From assembly GCF_900102075.1 (NCBI RefSeq), contig NZ_FNAV01000015.1, positions 99,411 through 163,410 on the forward strand: DNA of 64,000 nucleotides, given 5' to 3'. The notes below the pieces were generated by a model. That model had not been told where the DNA came from and searched no databases. It was given only the letters and a program-made list of their open reading frames with translations. Shown in pieces: positions 1 through 8,363 of the stretch. Source of the stretch: Salipiger thiooxidans. Its GTDB lineage: Bacteria; Pseudomonadota; Alphaproteobacteria; Rhodobacterales; Rhodobacteraceae. Position 1 is the first letter of the stretch. Each line of letters opens with the position of its first letter. Made by a program: the position numbers and the translations under genes.

Positions 1-250
1 TCATCAGGGCCGGGTTCTCGGGCTGACGGGGCTGCGCAGCGGCGATCCGACATGAATTTGCGAGTGCGCCAGCCGAGGCGGTCCGCCCGCCGCGCCTGGG
101 GCAGCAGGCAACCCCGAAGGCCGACGTACCCGGTTCTTGCATCATTTCGACGGCGGACAACCCTGCGCCGCTCGACCGGGGTGCCATCTCGGTGTCAGGA
201 CCTCCGCCGCACGGTTCCTGTCAGTCGTTCCGGTCGAATTGCAGAGGCGC
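1..250. other. Left-edge segment without a recognisable gene
   Basis: This is the stretch left of the first gene. A frame is open from the left edge to about 402 on the plus strand, but its product is Arg/Pro-rich, resembles no family I know and overlaps the 3' end of the racemase gene. It looks like ordinary high-GC antisense openness. The segment presumably holds the 3' flank of the racemase gene and possibly a promoter for a gene to the left. Confidence 0.4.
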
Positions 251-1378
251 TCAGTCGGCTTCTTCGGCTTGGCCCAGTATTTCGGTTTGATGCTCGCCCA
301 CCGCCGGGACTTGGCCGGCCGGCTCGCTTATCCCCGCCATCGGCACCGGAAAGGCCATCACCTGCGCCGCACCGGCGGCGCGTACCATTCCGCGCGCCTT
401 GAGATGCGGGTCTTGGGCCAGATCCTCCAGTCGGTTGACCGGGGCAAAGGGGACGTCCTCGGCCTCGAAAACCCGTGCCCAATGCGCATAGGGACGCGCG
501 GCGATCAGCGGGGTCAGGGCGGCGCGGATGTCATCCGTGCGATCTGTGCGTGCGGCGAAGTCGTCAAGCGCCGGATCGTCGAACCCCGTCATCCCGGTTG
601 CGCGGATGAGGCGGCGGAAGAAATGCGTTTCGATCGCGCCGATGGTGATGTATTTGCCGTCGGCCGTCCCGAAGATGCCATAGGCGGCCCGGCGCAGAAT
701 GTCGGCCTTGGTGATTTCGCGCCCGGCCTGGCGTCCGGCATCCCATACGCCGTAGCGCGGGGCGATCCAACTGGCCAGCGCGTCGGTGATCGCCACGTCG
801 AGGTACTGGCCCCGCCCGGTGGCGTCGCGTCCGCGCAGCGCGGCCAGGATGGTGATGATGGCATACATCGCTGCCGACAGATCTCCGATCGGCACGCCCG
901 TCGTGTATTCTGGCGGTCCGTCGGGCGCGCCCGAGATCGCCACCGCGCCCGCCATCGCCGCGTAGTTCAGATCATGCCCCGGCCAGTCCCGCGCTGGCCC
1001 GGTCTGACCATATCCGCTGACCGAGCAGTAGACGAGGCCGGGATTGAGCGTTGAAAGCGTCTGGTAGTCGATCCCGAGCCGCGCGGTCACACCCGGGCGA
1101 TAGCCCTCGATCACCACGTCCGCCCGCTTGGCCAGCCGCAGGAAAGCCGCGCGGTCCGCGTCGTCCTTCAGGTTCAGCACGATGCTTTTCTTGCCGCGGT
1201 TCACCGCCGCGAAGAGACCGGGGAACATGACGCGCGCGGCGTCGCCCGCGGGGCGCTCGACCTTGATGACCTCGGCCCCCATCTCGGCCAGTTGTTGCGT
1301 GGCATAGGGACCGGGCAGAAGCTCGGTCAGATCCAGGACACGAAGCCCTGAAAGCGGTGCAGTGCCGGTCATTTTCAT
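251..1378 (-). CDS. CaiB/BaiF-family protein, alpha-methylacyl-CoA racemase (AMACR)-like
   Basis: A 375-residue class III CoA-transferase-fold protein, predicted cytosolic. It carries the residues that mark the racemase branch: GHDLNY with His135, GDLSAAM with Asp166, and ITIGAIE with Glu250. The spacing nearly matches the catalytic His126/Asp156/Glu241 of mycobacterial MCR. The likely role is epimerising 2-methylacyl-CoA before dehydrogenation, although a CoA-transfer role cannot be excluded. I chose ATG at 1378 because AAAGGA lies just upstream and LSGLRVLDL then sits at the usual distance from the N-terminus. The start overlaps the stop of the citryl-CoA-lyase-like gene by ATGA, so the two are translationally coupled. 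It is the last gene of this minus-strand group. Confidence 0.85.
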   Translation of the reverse strand: MKMTGTAPLSGLRVLDLTELLPGPYATQQLAEMGAEVIKVERPAGDAARVMFPGLFAAVNRGKKSIVLNLKDDADRAAFLRLAKRADVVIEGYRPGVTARLGIDYQTLSTLNPGLVYCSVSGYGQTGPARDWPGHDLNYAAMAGAVAISGAPDGPPEYTTGVPIGDLSAAMYAIITILAALRGRDATGRGQYLDVAITDALASWIAPRYGVWDAGRQAGREITKADILRRAAYGIFGTADGKYITIGAIETHFFRRLIRATGMTGFDDPALDDFAARTDRTDDIRAALTPLIAARPYAHWARVFEAEDVPFAPVNRLEDLAQDPHLKARGMVRAAGAAQVMAFPVPMAGISEPAGQVPAVGEHQTEILGQAEEAD

Positions 1379-2187
1379 TGTTCCTTTCTGTCTCCGCGGG
1401 CCGGGTCGGCGATGCCAGCGCATTCCGCCGAATCGTCCTGCTCCAGGATCATGTCCCAGATCTTCTGACCCTGCGGGTTGTCGAGTTCTTCCATAAGATG
1501 CGCCAGAAGCCCGGCCGAGCGTCCGATCAGCGCGAAGGCCCGCGCCCAGATGGGGGAAAGCCCCATGTCCGACACGGTGGCCCCGACCGCGCCGGCGGCG
1601 TTGATCGGCAGCAGGCGACCATATTCCTCACGCGCGGCGGACTCGACGGCCGCCATGAACCGCCAGTGCCGCCCGTCGAACCCGTTCTCGCCCGCGATGC
1701 GCCGCAGGACCGGCGTGCGGGGGTCACCCGCCACATGGATCGGATGGCCGATGCCCGGCAGGACGCGCCGCGCCGCGCGAAAGGTGCGCACCACCTCGCG
1801 CGCGTGGGCGGCATAGGCGGCCTCGTCGTCGTTGTCGGTCAGCCCGCCGATCTCGTCGCGGGTAAAGGCGGCGGCGTTCTGCATTGTGCCGAGAAAATGG
1901 TTTCCCGCCCCCAGCAAGCCGGCGGCCACAGCGCCCTGAAGCGATTCCGGCGCGCCGAGAATGGTCATCCGCGCGGCAATTGCGCTGGGGGTAAGGCCGT
2001 GGTCGGTGGCGGTGACGATGATCGCGTTGGTCATCGCGCGGGTGCGGGCGTCGGGTTCCGTTCCGGTGGCGGTGAAATAGATCATGTCGATGAAATCCAT
2101 CTTGCCGAGGACGTCATCCGCCAGGTCGCGCCCGCGCACGAAGATACGGTCGCGGGTGGTGAAGCCTATCTTCGTCTTGACCGTCAT
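1375..2187 (-). CDS. Citrate synthase-fold protein, citryl-CoA lyase-like
   Basis: A 270-residue protein, about the length of the stand-alone citryl-CoA lyase-like branch and much shorter than citrate synthase (about 430). Family landmarks are TDHGLTPS (His63), GAGNHFLG (His97) and GIGHPIHVAGDPR (His148, equivalent to the catalytic His of GHRVYKxxDPR). The segment that in citrate synthase, ATP-citrate lyase and citryl-CoA lyase reads NVD(G/F) is here NAAG (residues 196-199), so the catalytic Asp appears to be Ala198. The expected reaction is C-C cleavage or formation at a 3-hydroxyacyl-CoA-type substrate, but the chemistry may be altered. ATG at 2187 follows AAGGAAGGGCAAGGCA. It is coupled by ATGA to the racemase-like gene. 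Confidence 0.8.
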   Translation of the reverse strand: MTVKTKIGFTTRDRIFVRGRDLADDVLGKMDFIDMIYFTATGTEPDARTRAMTNAIIVTATDHGLTPSAIAARMTILGAPESLQGAVAAGLLGAGNHFLGTMQNAAAFTRDEIGGLTDNDDEAAYAAHAREVVRTFRAARRVLPGIGHPIHVAGDPRTPVLRRIAGENGFDGRHWRFMAAVESAAREEYGRLLPINAAGAVGATVSDMGLSPIWARAFALIGRSAGLLAHLMEELDNPQGQKIWDMILEQDDSAECAGIADPARGDRKEQ

Positions 2188-2532
2188 TGCCTTGCCCTTC
2201 CTTGTGTTTCGGTGGCCGCACGCGGAATCATTGCGCCCAGCCCCATGGTGCCCGCCGGACCGGCGCGCGCCGGAGTGAGGTCCATCGCCGCGATGGTGGC
2301 CAACGCATCGGTGGGACGCCTCGGCATGGCCGCATCGACGGGGCAAATCGACGCTCGGACCCGAAACCTCCTCGGGCCCGGGATTGAACGGGAAGACGTC
2401 TCTGTCGCAGTCGCAATGCGCGGCGCGATTTTGCAGCCCGCACCGCAGGGCCGGTCGCCGAGGCCGGGAATCGCCACGATCCGCCGTGCAGGAACCCGCG
2501 CAGGACTGGGGAAACCGCCCGCTCCCATTCGT
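2188..2532. other. 345-bp gap between MaoC and citryl-CoA-lyase-like genes
   Basis: Both flanking genes run on the minus strand. I see no convincing coding frame and no terminator-like hairpin with a T-tract. It probably contains the leader and promoter of the citryl-CoA-lyase/racemase pair, which would make that pair a separate transcription unit from the TRAP-SDR-ACAD-ligase-MaoC set upstream. Confidence 0.4.
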
Positions 2533-3024
2533 TCAGGCACCTTGCGGTGCCCGCCGCACGAGCAGTTTCCAGATCCCTTCCACCACGGTTTCGCCGCGCT
2601 GGTTGATGACCTCGCGCCGGAACGACAGGATGCCGCGTTCGGGTTTCGACGTCTCGCGTTTCTCGGTCACGGTGACGCGCACGCCGATCGTGTCGCCGAT
2701 GAAGGTGGGTTTCGGGAATCTGCACTGCATGTCCAGAAGCCCCAGAAGCGAAGGTTCGAGAAAATTGTTCATCAACATCCGCGTGGTCAGCCCGGACATC
2801 ACCGACACCACCAGAAGCCCGTGCGCGATGCGCTGGCCGTAGGCCGATCCGGCGGCGTACTCGGCATCGACATGCAGCCGGTTGAAATCGCCGGAAAGGC
2901 AGGCAAATCCCGTCACATCGGCCTCGGTTATGGTACGGGTGGGGCTGTCGAACGCGTCTCCCTCGCTGAGATCCTCCCAGTAGAGCTGCTGGCCCGTCAG
3001 GGCTGAAAGGTCGGGGCGGGTCAT
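2533..3024 (-). CDS. MaoC-like (R)-specific enoyl-CoA hydratase
   Basis: A 163-residue single hotdog protein with an intact hydratase signature, SGDFNRLHVD (Asp46, His51), followed by YGQRIAHG at about 62-69. It should hydrate trans-2-enoyl-CoA to (R)-3-hydroxyacyl-CoA in the cytosol, usually as a homodimer. The start at ATG 3024 overlaps the stop of the acyl-CoA ligase by ATGA, so it is the coupled distal gene of the SDR-ACAD-ligase-hydratase series. With those neighbours it gives activation, dehydrogenation, hydration and 3-hydroxyacyl oxidation in one operon. Confidence 0.88.
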   Translation of the reverse strand: MTRPDLSALTGQQLYWEDLSEGDAFDSPTRTITEADVTGFACLSGDFNRLHVDAEYAAGSAYGQRIAHGLLVVSVMSGLTTRMLMNNFLEPSLLGLLDMQCRFPKPTFIGDTIGVRVTVTEKRETSKPERGILSFRREVINQRGETVVEGIWKLLVRRAPQGA

Positions 3025-4544
3025 CGGCTTTCCTCCTCCTGGGGCAGCGCCAGCACCGCCTCCTTGAGATCGGCCTTGAGAACGCGGCCGGTCAGGTTGC
3101 GCGGCACCGCTGTCATGAACACCACGCGGCGCGGGCGCTTGTAGCGGTCCAGCCGGGCCTCGGCATGGGCGATCACATCGGCCGCTGTCAGCCCGGCGCC
3201 CGGCGCGGGCACGATCACCGCGCAGATCGCCTCGGTCCAGCGCGGATCGGGCAGGCCGATGCAATGCGCCTCGGCAATCGCCGGGTGACCGGCCAGCGCC
3301 TCCTCGATCTCGGGGGCGTAGACGTTGATGCCGCCGCTCTTGATGATGTCGCGCTTGCGGCCAGTGAACCAGAGCAGCCCCTCGGCGTCGATCCGGCCCA
3401 GATCGCCCACGGTCAGATAATCGCCGCGCCGGGTTTCGGCGGTCAGCGTCTCGTCCTTGTAATACCCGTCATAGCGGCTCTCGCTGCGGGTGCAGATCTC
3501 GCCGACCTCGCCCTGCGGCACCTCGGTGCCATCGTCGTCCAAAAGCTTGAGTTCGACCCCGAAGAACGGCCGTCCGACGCAATTGCCCGTAAAGTTGCGG
3601 CGCAGATCCCGCGCCGTGAGGTTGGCGTAGGGCCCCGCTTCGCTGGAGGCGGCATAGATCATCAGCGCGTCGCCGAACTTGTCCAGCGCCGCGCGCTTGA
3701 GGTCGGGATACATCTCGCCGCCGCCCGATTGCAGCGTGCGCAGCGACGACAGGTCGGCGTTCGCGAACCCCTCGACCTCGACCATCCGTTGAAGCATGGC
3801 CGGCAGCAACATGGTGGCGGTCAGCCGTTCGTCCTGGATCAGGCGCAGCGCGGCGACCCCGTCAAACCGGCGCATCAGGTAAACGCTGGCGCCCAGGTAA
3901 AGCGGCAGCAGCGTGTAGGTGCAGCCAGCCGACAGGCAGATCGGCAGCGCCGAAAGCGCCCGATCGTCGGGGCGGAAGCGTTGCTCGATGGCGCGTTCCT
4001 CCATGCCGAACAGGCTGCGCAGCGCACCCTTGGGCTTGCCGGTGGTCCCCGAGGTGTGCAGCATGATCGTGGTGCCATCCTGTCCTTGCGGCGGATCGGG
4101 CGGGGTGTCTGCCAGAAGGTCCGACAGCCGTGGCAGCCCTTGCGCACCCTCCGCCACATCGCCCAGGGCGATGATGTCGCTCACCACGGTCCGGAACAGA
4201 TCGGCATGGTCCAGCGCCGCGTCGCCCAGCAGCAGCGTCTTGCTGTCCGAGCGGGCGACCACATCGGCCATGACCTCGGGCGCGATGCGATAGTTGATCG
4301 GCGCGGGGATCGCGCCCAACCCGGTCACCGCCACATAGGCGGCAAGGAAATCGGGATGGTTCTCCGAGATCACCGCGACCTTGTCGCCCGGCCCGGTGCC
4401 GCGTCGCGCCAGCACCGTCATCATCCGTTCCACCCGGTCGAGGAGCTCCGTATAGGTCTGGCCGTGCCCCTCGAACACCACCGCCGGTTTCGTCGGAAAC
4501 CGCCGTGCATTCAGCCTGAGGGCATGGAGAAAGGTCATCGGCAT
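3021..4544 (-). CDS. AMP-forming acyl-CoA synthetase (ANL superfamily)
   Basis: A 507-residue ligase with the P-loop MLHTSGTTGKPKG at about 161-173, the hinge GDLGRIDAEGLLWFTGRKRD and the NVYAPEIEE motif. It activates a carboxylic acid to the acyl-CoA through an acyl-adenylate. The C-terminal A10 motif reads PRNLTGRVLKADL, so the position usually held by the adenylation Lys (TGK) is Arg487, with a Lys three residues on. The loop that is normally YG(x)TE reads YAASSEAG. Both could lower or alter adenylation, so activity should not be assumed. ATG 4544 is preceded by GAGGAGG. It lies 10 bp after the ACAD stop. Confidence 0.87.
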   Translation of the reverse strand: MPMTFLHALRLNARRFPTKPAVVFEGHGQTYTELLDRVERMMTVLARRGTGPGDKVAVISENHPDFLAAYVAVTGLGAIPAPINYRIAPEVMADVVARSDSKTLLLGDAALDHADLFRTVVSDIIALGDVAEGAQGLPRLSDLLADTPPDPPQGQDGTTIMLHTSGTTGKPKGALRSLFGMEERAIEQRFRPDDRALSALPICLSAGCTYTLLPLYLGASVYLMRRFDGVAALRLIQDERLTATMLLPAMLQRMVEVEGFANADLSSLRTLQSGGGEMYPDLKRAALDKFGDALMIYAASSEAGPYANLTARDLRRNFTGNCVGRPFFGVELKLLDDDGTEVPQGEVGEICTRSESRYDGYYKDETLTAETRRGDYLTVGDLGRIDAEGLLWFTGRKRDIIKSGGINVYAPEIEEALAGHPAIAEAHCIGLPDPRWTEAICAVIVPAPGAGLTAADVIAHAEARLDRYKRPRRVVFMTAVPRNLTGRVLKADLKEAVLALPQEEESR

Positions 4545-4554
4545 GGCCGCCTCC

Positions 4555-5727
4555 TCAGGTAAAGGCCGAGATCCCGAGAACCTCGCGCCCTATGATCAAT
4601 GTCTGGATTTCCGACGTGCCCTCGGGGATCAGCCCGCCGCGCGTGTCGCGGAACAACCGCTCGACCGGGTAGTCGGTGGAATATCCCAGCCCGCCGTGCG
4701 CCTGCAGCGCCATCGAGGCCACCTCATGCGCCGCCTCGCTGGCATAAAGCTTGGCGATCGAGCATTCCTTGCGCCCGGGCAGCCCCGCATCAAGCGCCAG
4801 CGCAGCCCGGTCAGTCAGGGCGCGCGCCGCTTCGGTGCGGATGGTCATGTCGACGATCAGCTTCTGCACCAGCTGATAGCGTCCGATCACGTTGCCGAAC
4901 TGCTTGCGCGTCTTGACGTAATCGGTGGACAGGTCCAGCGACCGCTGCGCCGCGCCCACCGCGCCCGCCGCCACGTTGAGCCGACCGTAGTTCAGCCCGG
5001 TGAGGATCGCCTTCAGCCCCTTGCCCGCCGGACCCAGCAGGTTTTCCTTGGGCACCCTTGCGTCGCGAAAGGCCAGCTGCGATGTCGCCGTGGCCTTGAT
5101 GAACATCGTGCCCACCCGCGAGGCTTCGAAATCGGTCTCCTCAGGGTCCACGATGAACAGGCTCAGATCGCCATCGCAGCCGGTGGTGAAGGTGCGCGCA
5201 ACCAGGATGCCGACCCGGCCGTGAACGCCGTTTGTCGTCCACAGCTTGCCGCCGTTGATCTGCCAGTGGTCGCCCTTGTCCTCGGCACGGGTCTGCACCG
5301 AGGCGACGTCGGAGCCGTGGTCGGGTTCGGTGATCCCTACCCAGACCGGCATTTCGCCGGCCATGACGGGGTTCAGCCATTTTTCCTTTTGCCGGGCGTC
5401 ACCCAGATGGTGCAGCAGCGCGGCGACGATGTTGACGGTGTTGAGCAGCACCCGAAGCGACAGCCAGCGATACCCCGCCTCCTCCATCATCATCGCCCAG
5501 GTGCGGTAGCTGAGACCGTAGCCGCCCGCCTCCTCGGGCAGCAGCCCGCCGAGATAGCCGAACTGGCGCAGCGCGCCGACCATTTCCCATGGCAGCTCGC
5601 CCGCCGCCTCGCATTCGGCGATGCGCGCCTCGGTCAGCTCGCGCGCCATGAAACCCCGGATGCTGTCCCTCAGCATCCGAGTCTCCTGTTCCTGATCATC
5701 GGCGGGTGGCGCGATGTATTCAGCCAT
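4555..5727 (-). CDS. Acyl-CoA dehydrogenase
   Basis: A 390-residue FAD enzyme that oxidises acyl-CoA to trans-2-enoyl-CoA and passes electrons to ETF. It shows the FAD/substrate loop ITEPDHGSD, the C-terminal MALQAHGGLGYS, and IPEGTSEIQ, whose Glu is the usual catalytic base of short/medium-chain enzymes. Here the helix-G position is NYGR, so the C-terminal Glu should act. The start at ATG 5727 overlaps the end of the SDR gene by 8 bp (ATGGCTGA), and a longer N-terminal extension would run through the SDR coding region. It sits in a compact SDR-ACAD-ligase-MaoC unit downstream of a TRAP transporter. Confidence 0.9.
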   Translation of the reverse strand: MAEYIAPPADDQEQETRMLRDSIRGFMARELTEARIAECEAAGELPWEMVGALRQFGYLGGLLPEEAGGYGLSYRTWAMMMEEAGYRWLSLRVLLNTVNIVAALLHHLGDARQKEKWLNPVMAGEMPVWVGITEPDHGSDVASVQTRAEDKGDHWQINGGKLWTTNGVHGRVGILVARTFTTGCDGDLSLFIVDPEETDFEASRVGTMFIKATATSQLAFRDARVPKENLLGPAGKGLKAILTGLNYGRLNVAAGAVGAAQRSLDLSTDYVKTRKQFGNVIGRYQLVQKLIVDMTIRTEAARALTDRAALALDAGLPGRKECSIAKLYASEAAHEVASMALQAHGGLGYSTDYPVERLFRDTRGGLIPEGTSEIQTLIIGREVLGISAFT

Positions 5728-6469
5728 ACCGCCCCCCGGTGATGTGAAGCGTTTCGCCCGAGATGTATTCCGCCGCATCCGAGGCGAGGAACACCACGCC
5801 GTTGGCGATGTCGCGCTCGGTGCCAAGACGCGGCACGGTGTTCATTGCCAGCGCGCGGGATTTGATCCGGTCGTAGTTCGGAAGCGCCTCGATCATGTCG
5901 GTTGCGATGAAGCCTGGCGCGATGGCGTTGACGGTGACGTTGAAACGCCCCTGCTCCATTCCAAGCGCACGGGTGAAACCGATGATGCCGGCCTTGGCCG
6001 CCGCATAGTTGGTCTGCCCGGGATTGCCGAGATAGGCGCGCGACGAAATGTTGACCACGCGGCCCCAGTGCTGTTCCATGAAATGGGGTACCACGGCGCG
6101 CGAGCAGTTGTAGGCCCCTTTCAGGATCACCCCCACCACCGCATCCCAATCCTGCTCCGGCATCTTGGTGATGTAATTGTCGCGCGGAAAGCCGGCGTTG
6201 TTCACAAGTATATGGACGGCGCCGAATGCCTCGACCGTGCGGGCGACAAGCGCATCGACCTGTGCCGCGTCGGTGACGTCGCAGACGACGCCGATCGCCG
6301 CGTAACCGTCGGCCTCCAGCTCGGCGCGGGTGGCTTCGGTGGTTTCCGCGTCGATATCGGTGATCACCACCTTTGCCCCTTCCTCGGCCAGCGCGCGCGC
6401 CGTCACTGCACCGATTCCGCGCCCCGATCCGGTGACGATTGCCACCTTGTTCTTCAGTCCCAATTCCAC
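5720..6469 (-). CDS. SDR-family 3-hydroxyacyl-CoA/3-oxoacyl dehydrogenase (FabG-like)
   Basis: A 249-residue classical short-chain dehydrogenase. It shows the Rossmann motif TGSGRGIG (13-20), NNAG (90-93), the catalytic Ser142/143 and YAAAK (Tyr155, Lys159), and ends in ITGGRYG. An Asp after beta2 (TDID) suggests NAD preference. In this operon it most likely oxidises the (R)-3-hydroxyacyl-CoA made by the MaoC hydratase. The start is GTG 6469 with AAAGGAG upstream. The TRAP permease stop lies 20 bp before it, so uptake and catabolism are probably co-transcribed. Confidence 0.88.
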   Translation of the reverse strand: MELGLKNKVAIVTGSGRGIGAVTARALAEEGAKVVITDIDAETTEATRAELEADGYAAIGVVCDVTDAAQVDALVARTVEAFGAVHILVNNAGFPRDNYITKMPEQDWDAVVGVILKGAYNCSRAVVPHFMEQHWGRVVNISSRAYLGNPGQTNYAAAKAGIIGFTRALGMEQGRFNVTVNAIAPGFIATDMIEALPNYDRIKSRALAMNTVPRLGTERDIANGVVFLASDAAEYISGETLHITGGRYG

Positions 6470-6489
6470 TTTCGGCTCCTTTGCGTTGC

Positions 6490-7779
6490 TTAATATTCGC
6501 CCGAGAACGCGGTCACGATTTCCGGGAAGAAGGCGATCAACGCCAGAACCGCGAACTCTGCCAGAACGAAAGGCAGCACACCCACAAAGACCCGCTTGAG
6601 CGGCACCCCGGTGATCGAGCTGGCGACAAAGACGTTCATGCCGATGGGCGGCGTGATCAGCCCGATCTCGACGGTCTTGGTAATGAGGATGCCAAACCAG
6701 ATCGGCGAGTAGCCAAGTTCCATCACCATCGGAAAGACGATCGGCATGGTCAGGATCAGGATCGCCAGCTGATCCATGACGCAGCCCAGCAGCACAAAGA
6801 TCACGATCAGGATCAGGATCACCATTCCCGGACTGACCTCCAGCCCCTGCACATAGGAAACCAGCGCTTGCGGCGCCATCGTGAGGGTCACGAAATAGCC
6901 GAAGATATGGGCCCCGATGATGATGGTAAAGATCATTGCCGTGGGGCGGGTGGTGCGTTCAAGCGCGTCCATGAAGTCGCGCCAGCCCATGCGCCGCAGC
7001 ATCACGGCGGCGATCAGGATCGCGCCGAAACAGCCCGCCGCCGCGGCTTCGGTGACGGTGACGGCGCCGGAATAGATTCCGGCCACGACGAACACGAACA
7101 ATACGATCACCGGCCAAAGCTCGCGCAGCGACAGGATGCGCTCTCGCCAGCTGTGGCTTTGCACCGGCGGCGCAAGATCGGGGTTCAGGCCCGCCCAGCC
7201 CATGGTGATGCCGGCAAAGGACAGCGCGGTGATAAGTCCGGGCACGATGCCGGCGATGAAGAGCCCGCCGATCGAGGTTTCGGTAATAATACCATAGACC
7301 ATAAGCACCACCGACGGCGGGATCATGATCGACAACGTGCCGGCGGCCGCCACCGTGCCCACGATCATACCGCGGTCATAGCCGTATTTGTTGGCCTCGG
7401 GCGCGACGGTGCGGGCCATTGTCGCGGTGGCGGCGGTGGACGAGCCCGACACCGCACCGAAACCGGCGCTGGTGAACACGGTGGCCACCGCCAGCCCGCC
7501 CGGCAGATGCCCGACCCATTTGTTGGCGGCGCGGAACATGTCCGACGAGATCCGGCTGGCCGACAGGATCTCGGCCATCAGGATGAACAGGGGGATGGCG
7601 GTCAGCAACCAGGAGGCTGTGTTGCGATAGGGGGCGACCGACAGGATCCCGAGCGCAAGGTTGAGCCCGCCGATCAGATAAAGCCCGACAGTGCCGGCGA
7701 TGCCCATTGCAAAGCCAATCGGCGTTCCGACGATAAGAAGTCCCGCCAGCAGGAAGGACACGGGTGCGAGATATTCCAT
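6490..7779 (-). CDS. TRAP transporter large permease (DctM family)
   Basis: A 429-residue inner-membrane protein with about 12 hydrophobic segments and DctM signatures such as the GFGAVSGSSTAATATM stretch and the MIPPSVVLMVYGI motif. It forms the sodium- or proton-coupled translocation pore with the small DctQ subunit. The start at ATG 7779 lies 2 bp after the DctQ stop, and the preceding frame is DctQ-coding. Gene order P-Q-M is typical. The substrate is probably an organic acid but is not specified by sequence. Confidence 0.92.
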   Translation of the reverse strand: MEYLAPVSFLLAGLLIVGTPIGFAMGIAGTVGLYLIGGLNLALGILSVAPYRNTASWLLTAIPLFILMAEILSASRISSDMFRAANKWVGHLPGGLAVATVFTSAGFGAVSGSSTAATATMARTVAPEANKYGYDRGMIVGTVAAAGTLSIMIPPSVVLMVYGIITETSIGGLFIAGIVPGLITALSFAGITMGWAGLNPDLAPPVQSHSWRERILSLRELWPVIVLFVFVVAGIYSGAVTVTEAAAAGCFGAILIAAVMLRRMGWRDFMDALERTTRPTAMIFTIIIGAHIFGYFVTLTMAPQALVSYVQGLEVSPGMVILILIVIFVLLGCVMDQLAILILTMPIVFPMVMELGYSPIWFGILITKTVEIGLITPPIGMNVFVASSITGVPLKRVFVGVLPFVLAEFAVLALIAFFPEIVTAFSGEY

Positions 7780-7781
7780 AT

Positions 7782-8351
7782 TCAGATTGTCCGATCCGGG
7801 GTGTGGCGAAGCCGCTGCACGTCGCCGGCCGCGTTCACCAGAAGCCGCAGGACAATCAGCAGGCAACCGATCGGCGCGATCACAAGGGCGGTAACGAGCG
7901 GCGCGTCGATGTCGCCCGACGTGCGATACCCGAAATCCCACGCCTTGAGCGCCTCGCGCGAGGCGCCGTAGCACACCAGTGCGAAGAACGCGGCCGCCAC
8001 AAGGCGCAGGACCACGTCTAGACCGGCGCGCAGCCTGTCTGGCAACGTCTCGAACAGGATCCCCACCCGCACATGGCCATCGTGCATCTCAAGATAGCTC
8101 AGGCTTCCGAACACGATGATGGGCATCAGATAAAGTTCGGTGATCCCTATGACGCCCTCGATCGGGTCGTTCAGGACATAGCGGGTGAAGACCTGGACGA
8201 GGATCAGCACCAGCATGACCATCATTGCCGCACGCGACAGCCAGTTCGCCCAGGTGTCGACCCGGTCCATCGCGCGGCCAAGGGGGCCGTGCAGTCCTGC
8301 CTTGGGCGGCGGCACGGCTTCCCCTTCGGGATCAAGATCATGGGGATGCAC
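7782..8351 (-). CDS. TRAP transporter small permease (DctQ family)
   Basis: A 189-residue membrane protein with four hydrophobic helices after a 30-residue polar N-terminus; MVMLVLILVQVFTRYVLN is the typical first DctQ helix. It pairs with the adjacent DctM. The start codon is GTG 8351, preceded by AAAGGAGCTCGTCC, which decides the start. It lies 12 bp after the DctP stop. Confidence 0.9.
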   Translation of the reverse strand: MHPHDLDPEGEAVPPPKAGLHGPLGRAMDRVDTWANWLSRAAMMVMLVLILVQVFTRYVLNDPIEGVIGITELYLMPIIVFGSLSYLEMHDGHVRVGILFETLPDRLRAGLDVVLRLVAAAFFALVCYGASREALKAWDFGYRTSGDIDAPLVTALVIAPIGCLLIVLRLLVNAAGDVQRLRHTPDRTI

Positions 8352-8363
8352 GGACGAGCTCCT

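Noticed and set aside
1..402. Possible C-terminal end of a plus-strand gene entering from the left
   Set aside because: The frame is open but its product is unrecognisable and overlaps the real racemase gene on the other strand.
1375..2346. Longer start for the citryl-CoA-lyase-like gene
   Set aside because: The first 53 residues are Arg/His/Gly-rich and unlike the family; ATG 2187 has a strong ribosome site.
4543..7971. Long plus-strand open frames opposite the ACAD, SDR and DctM genes
   Set aside because: Products are Arg/His/Gly-rich without motifs, while the opposite strand has complete, motif-bearing genes with ribosome sites and coupled starts.
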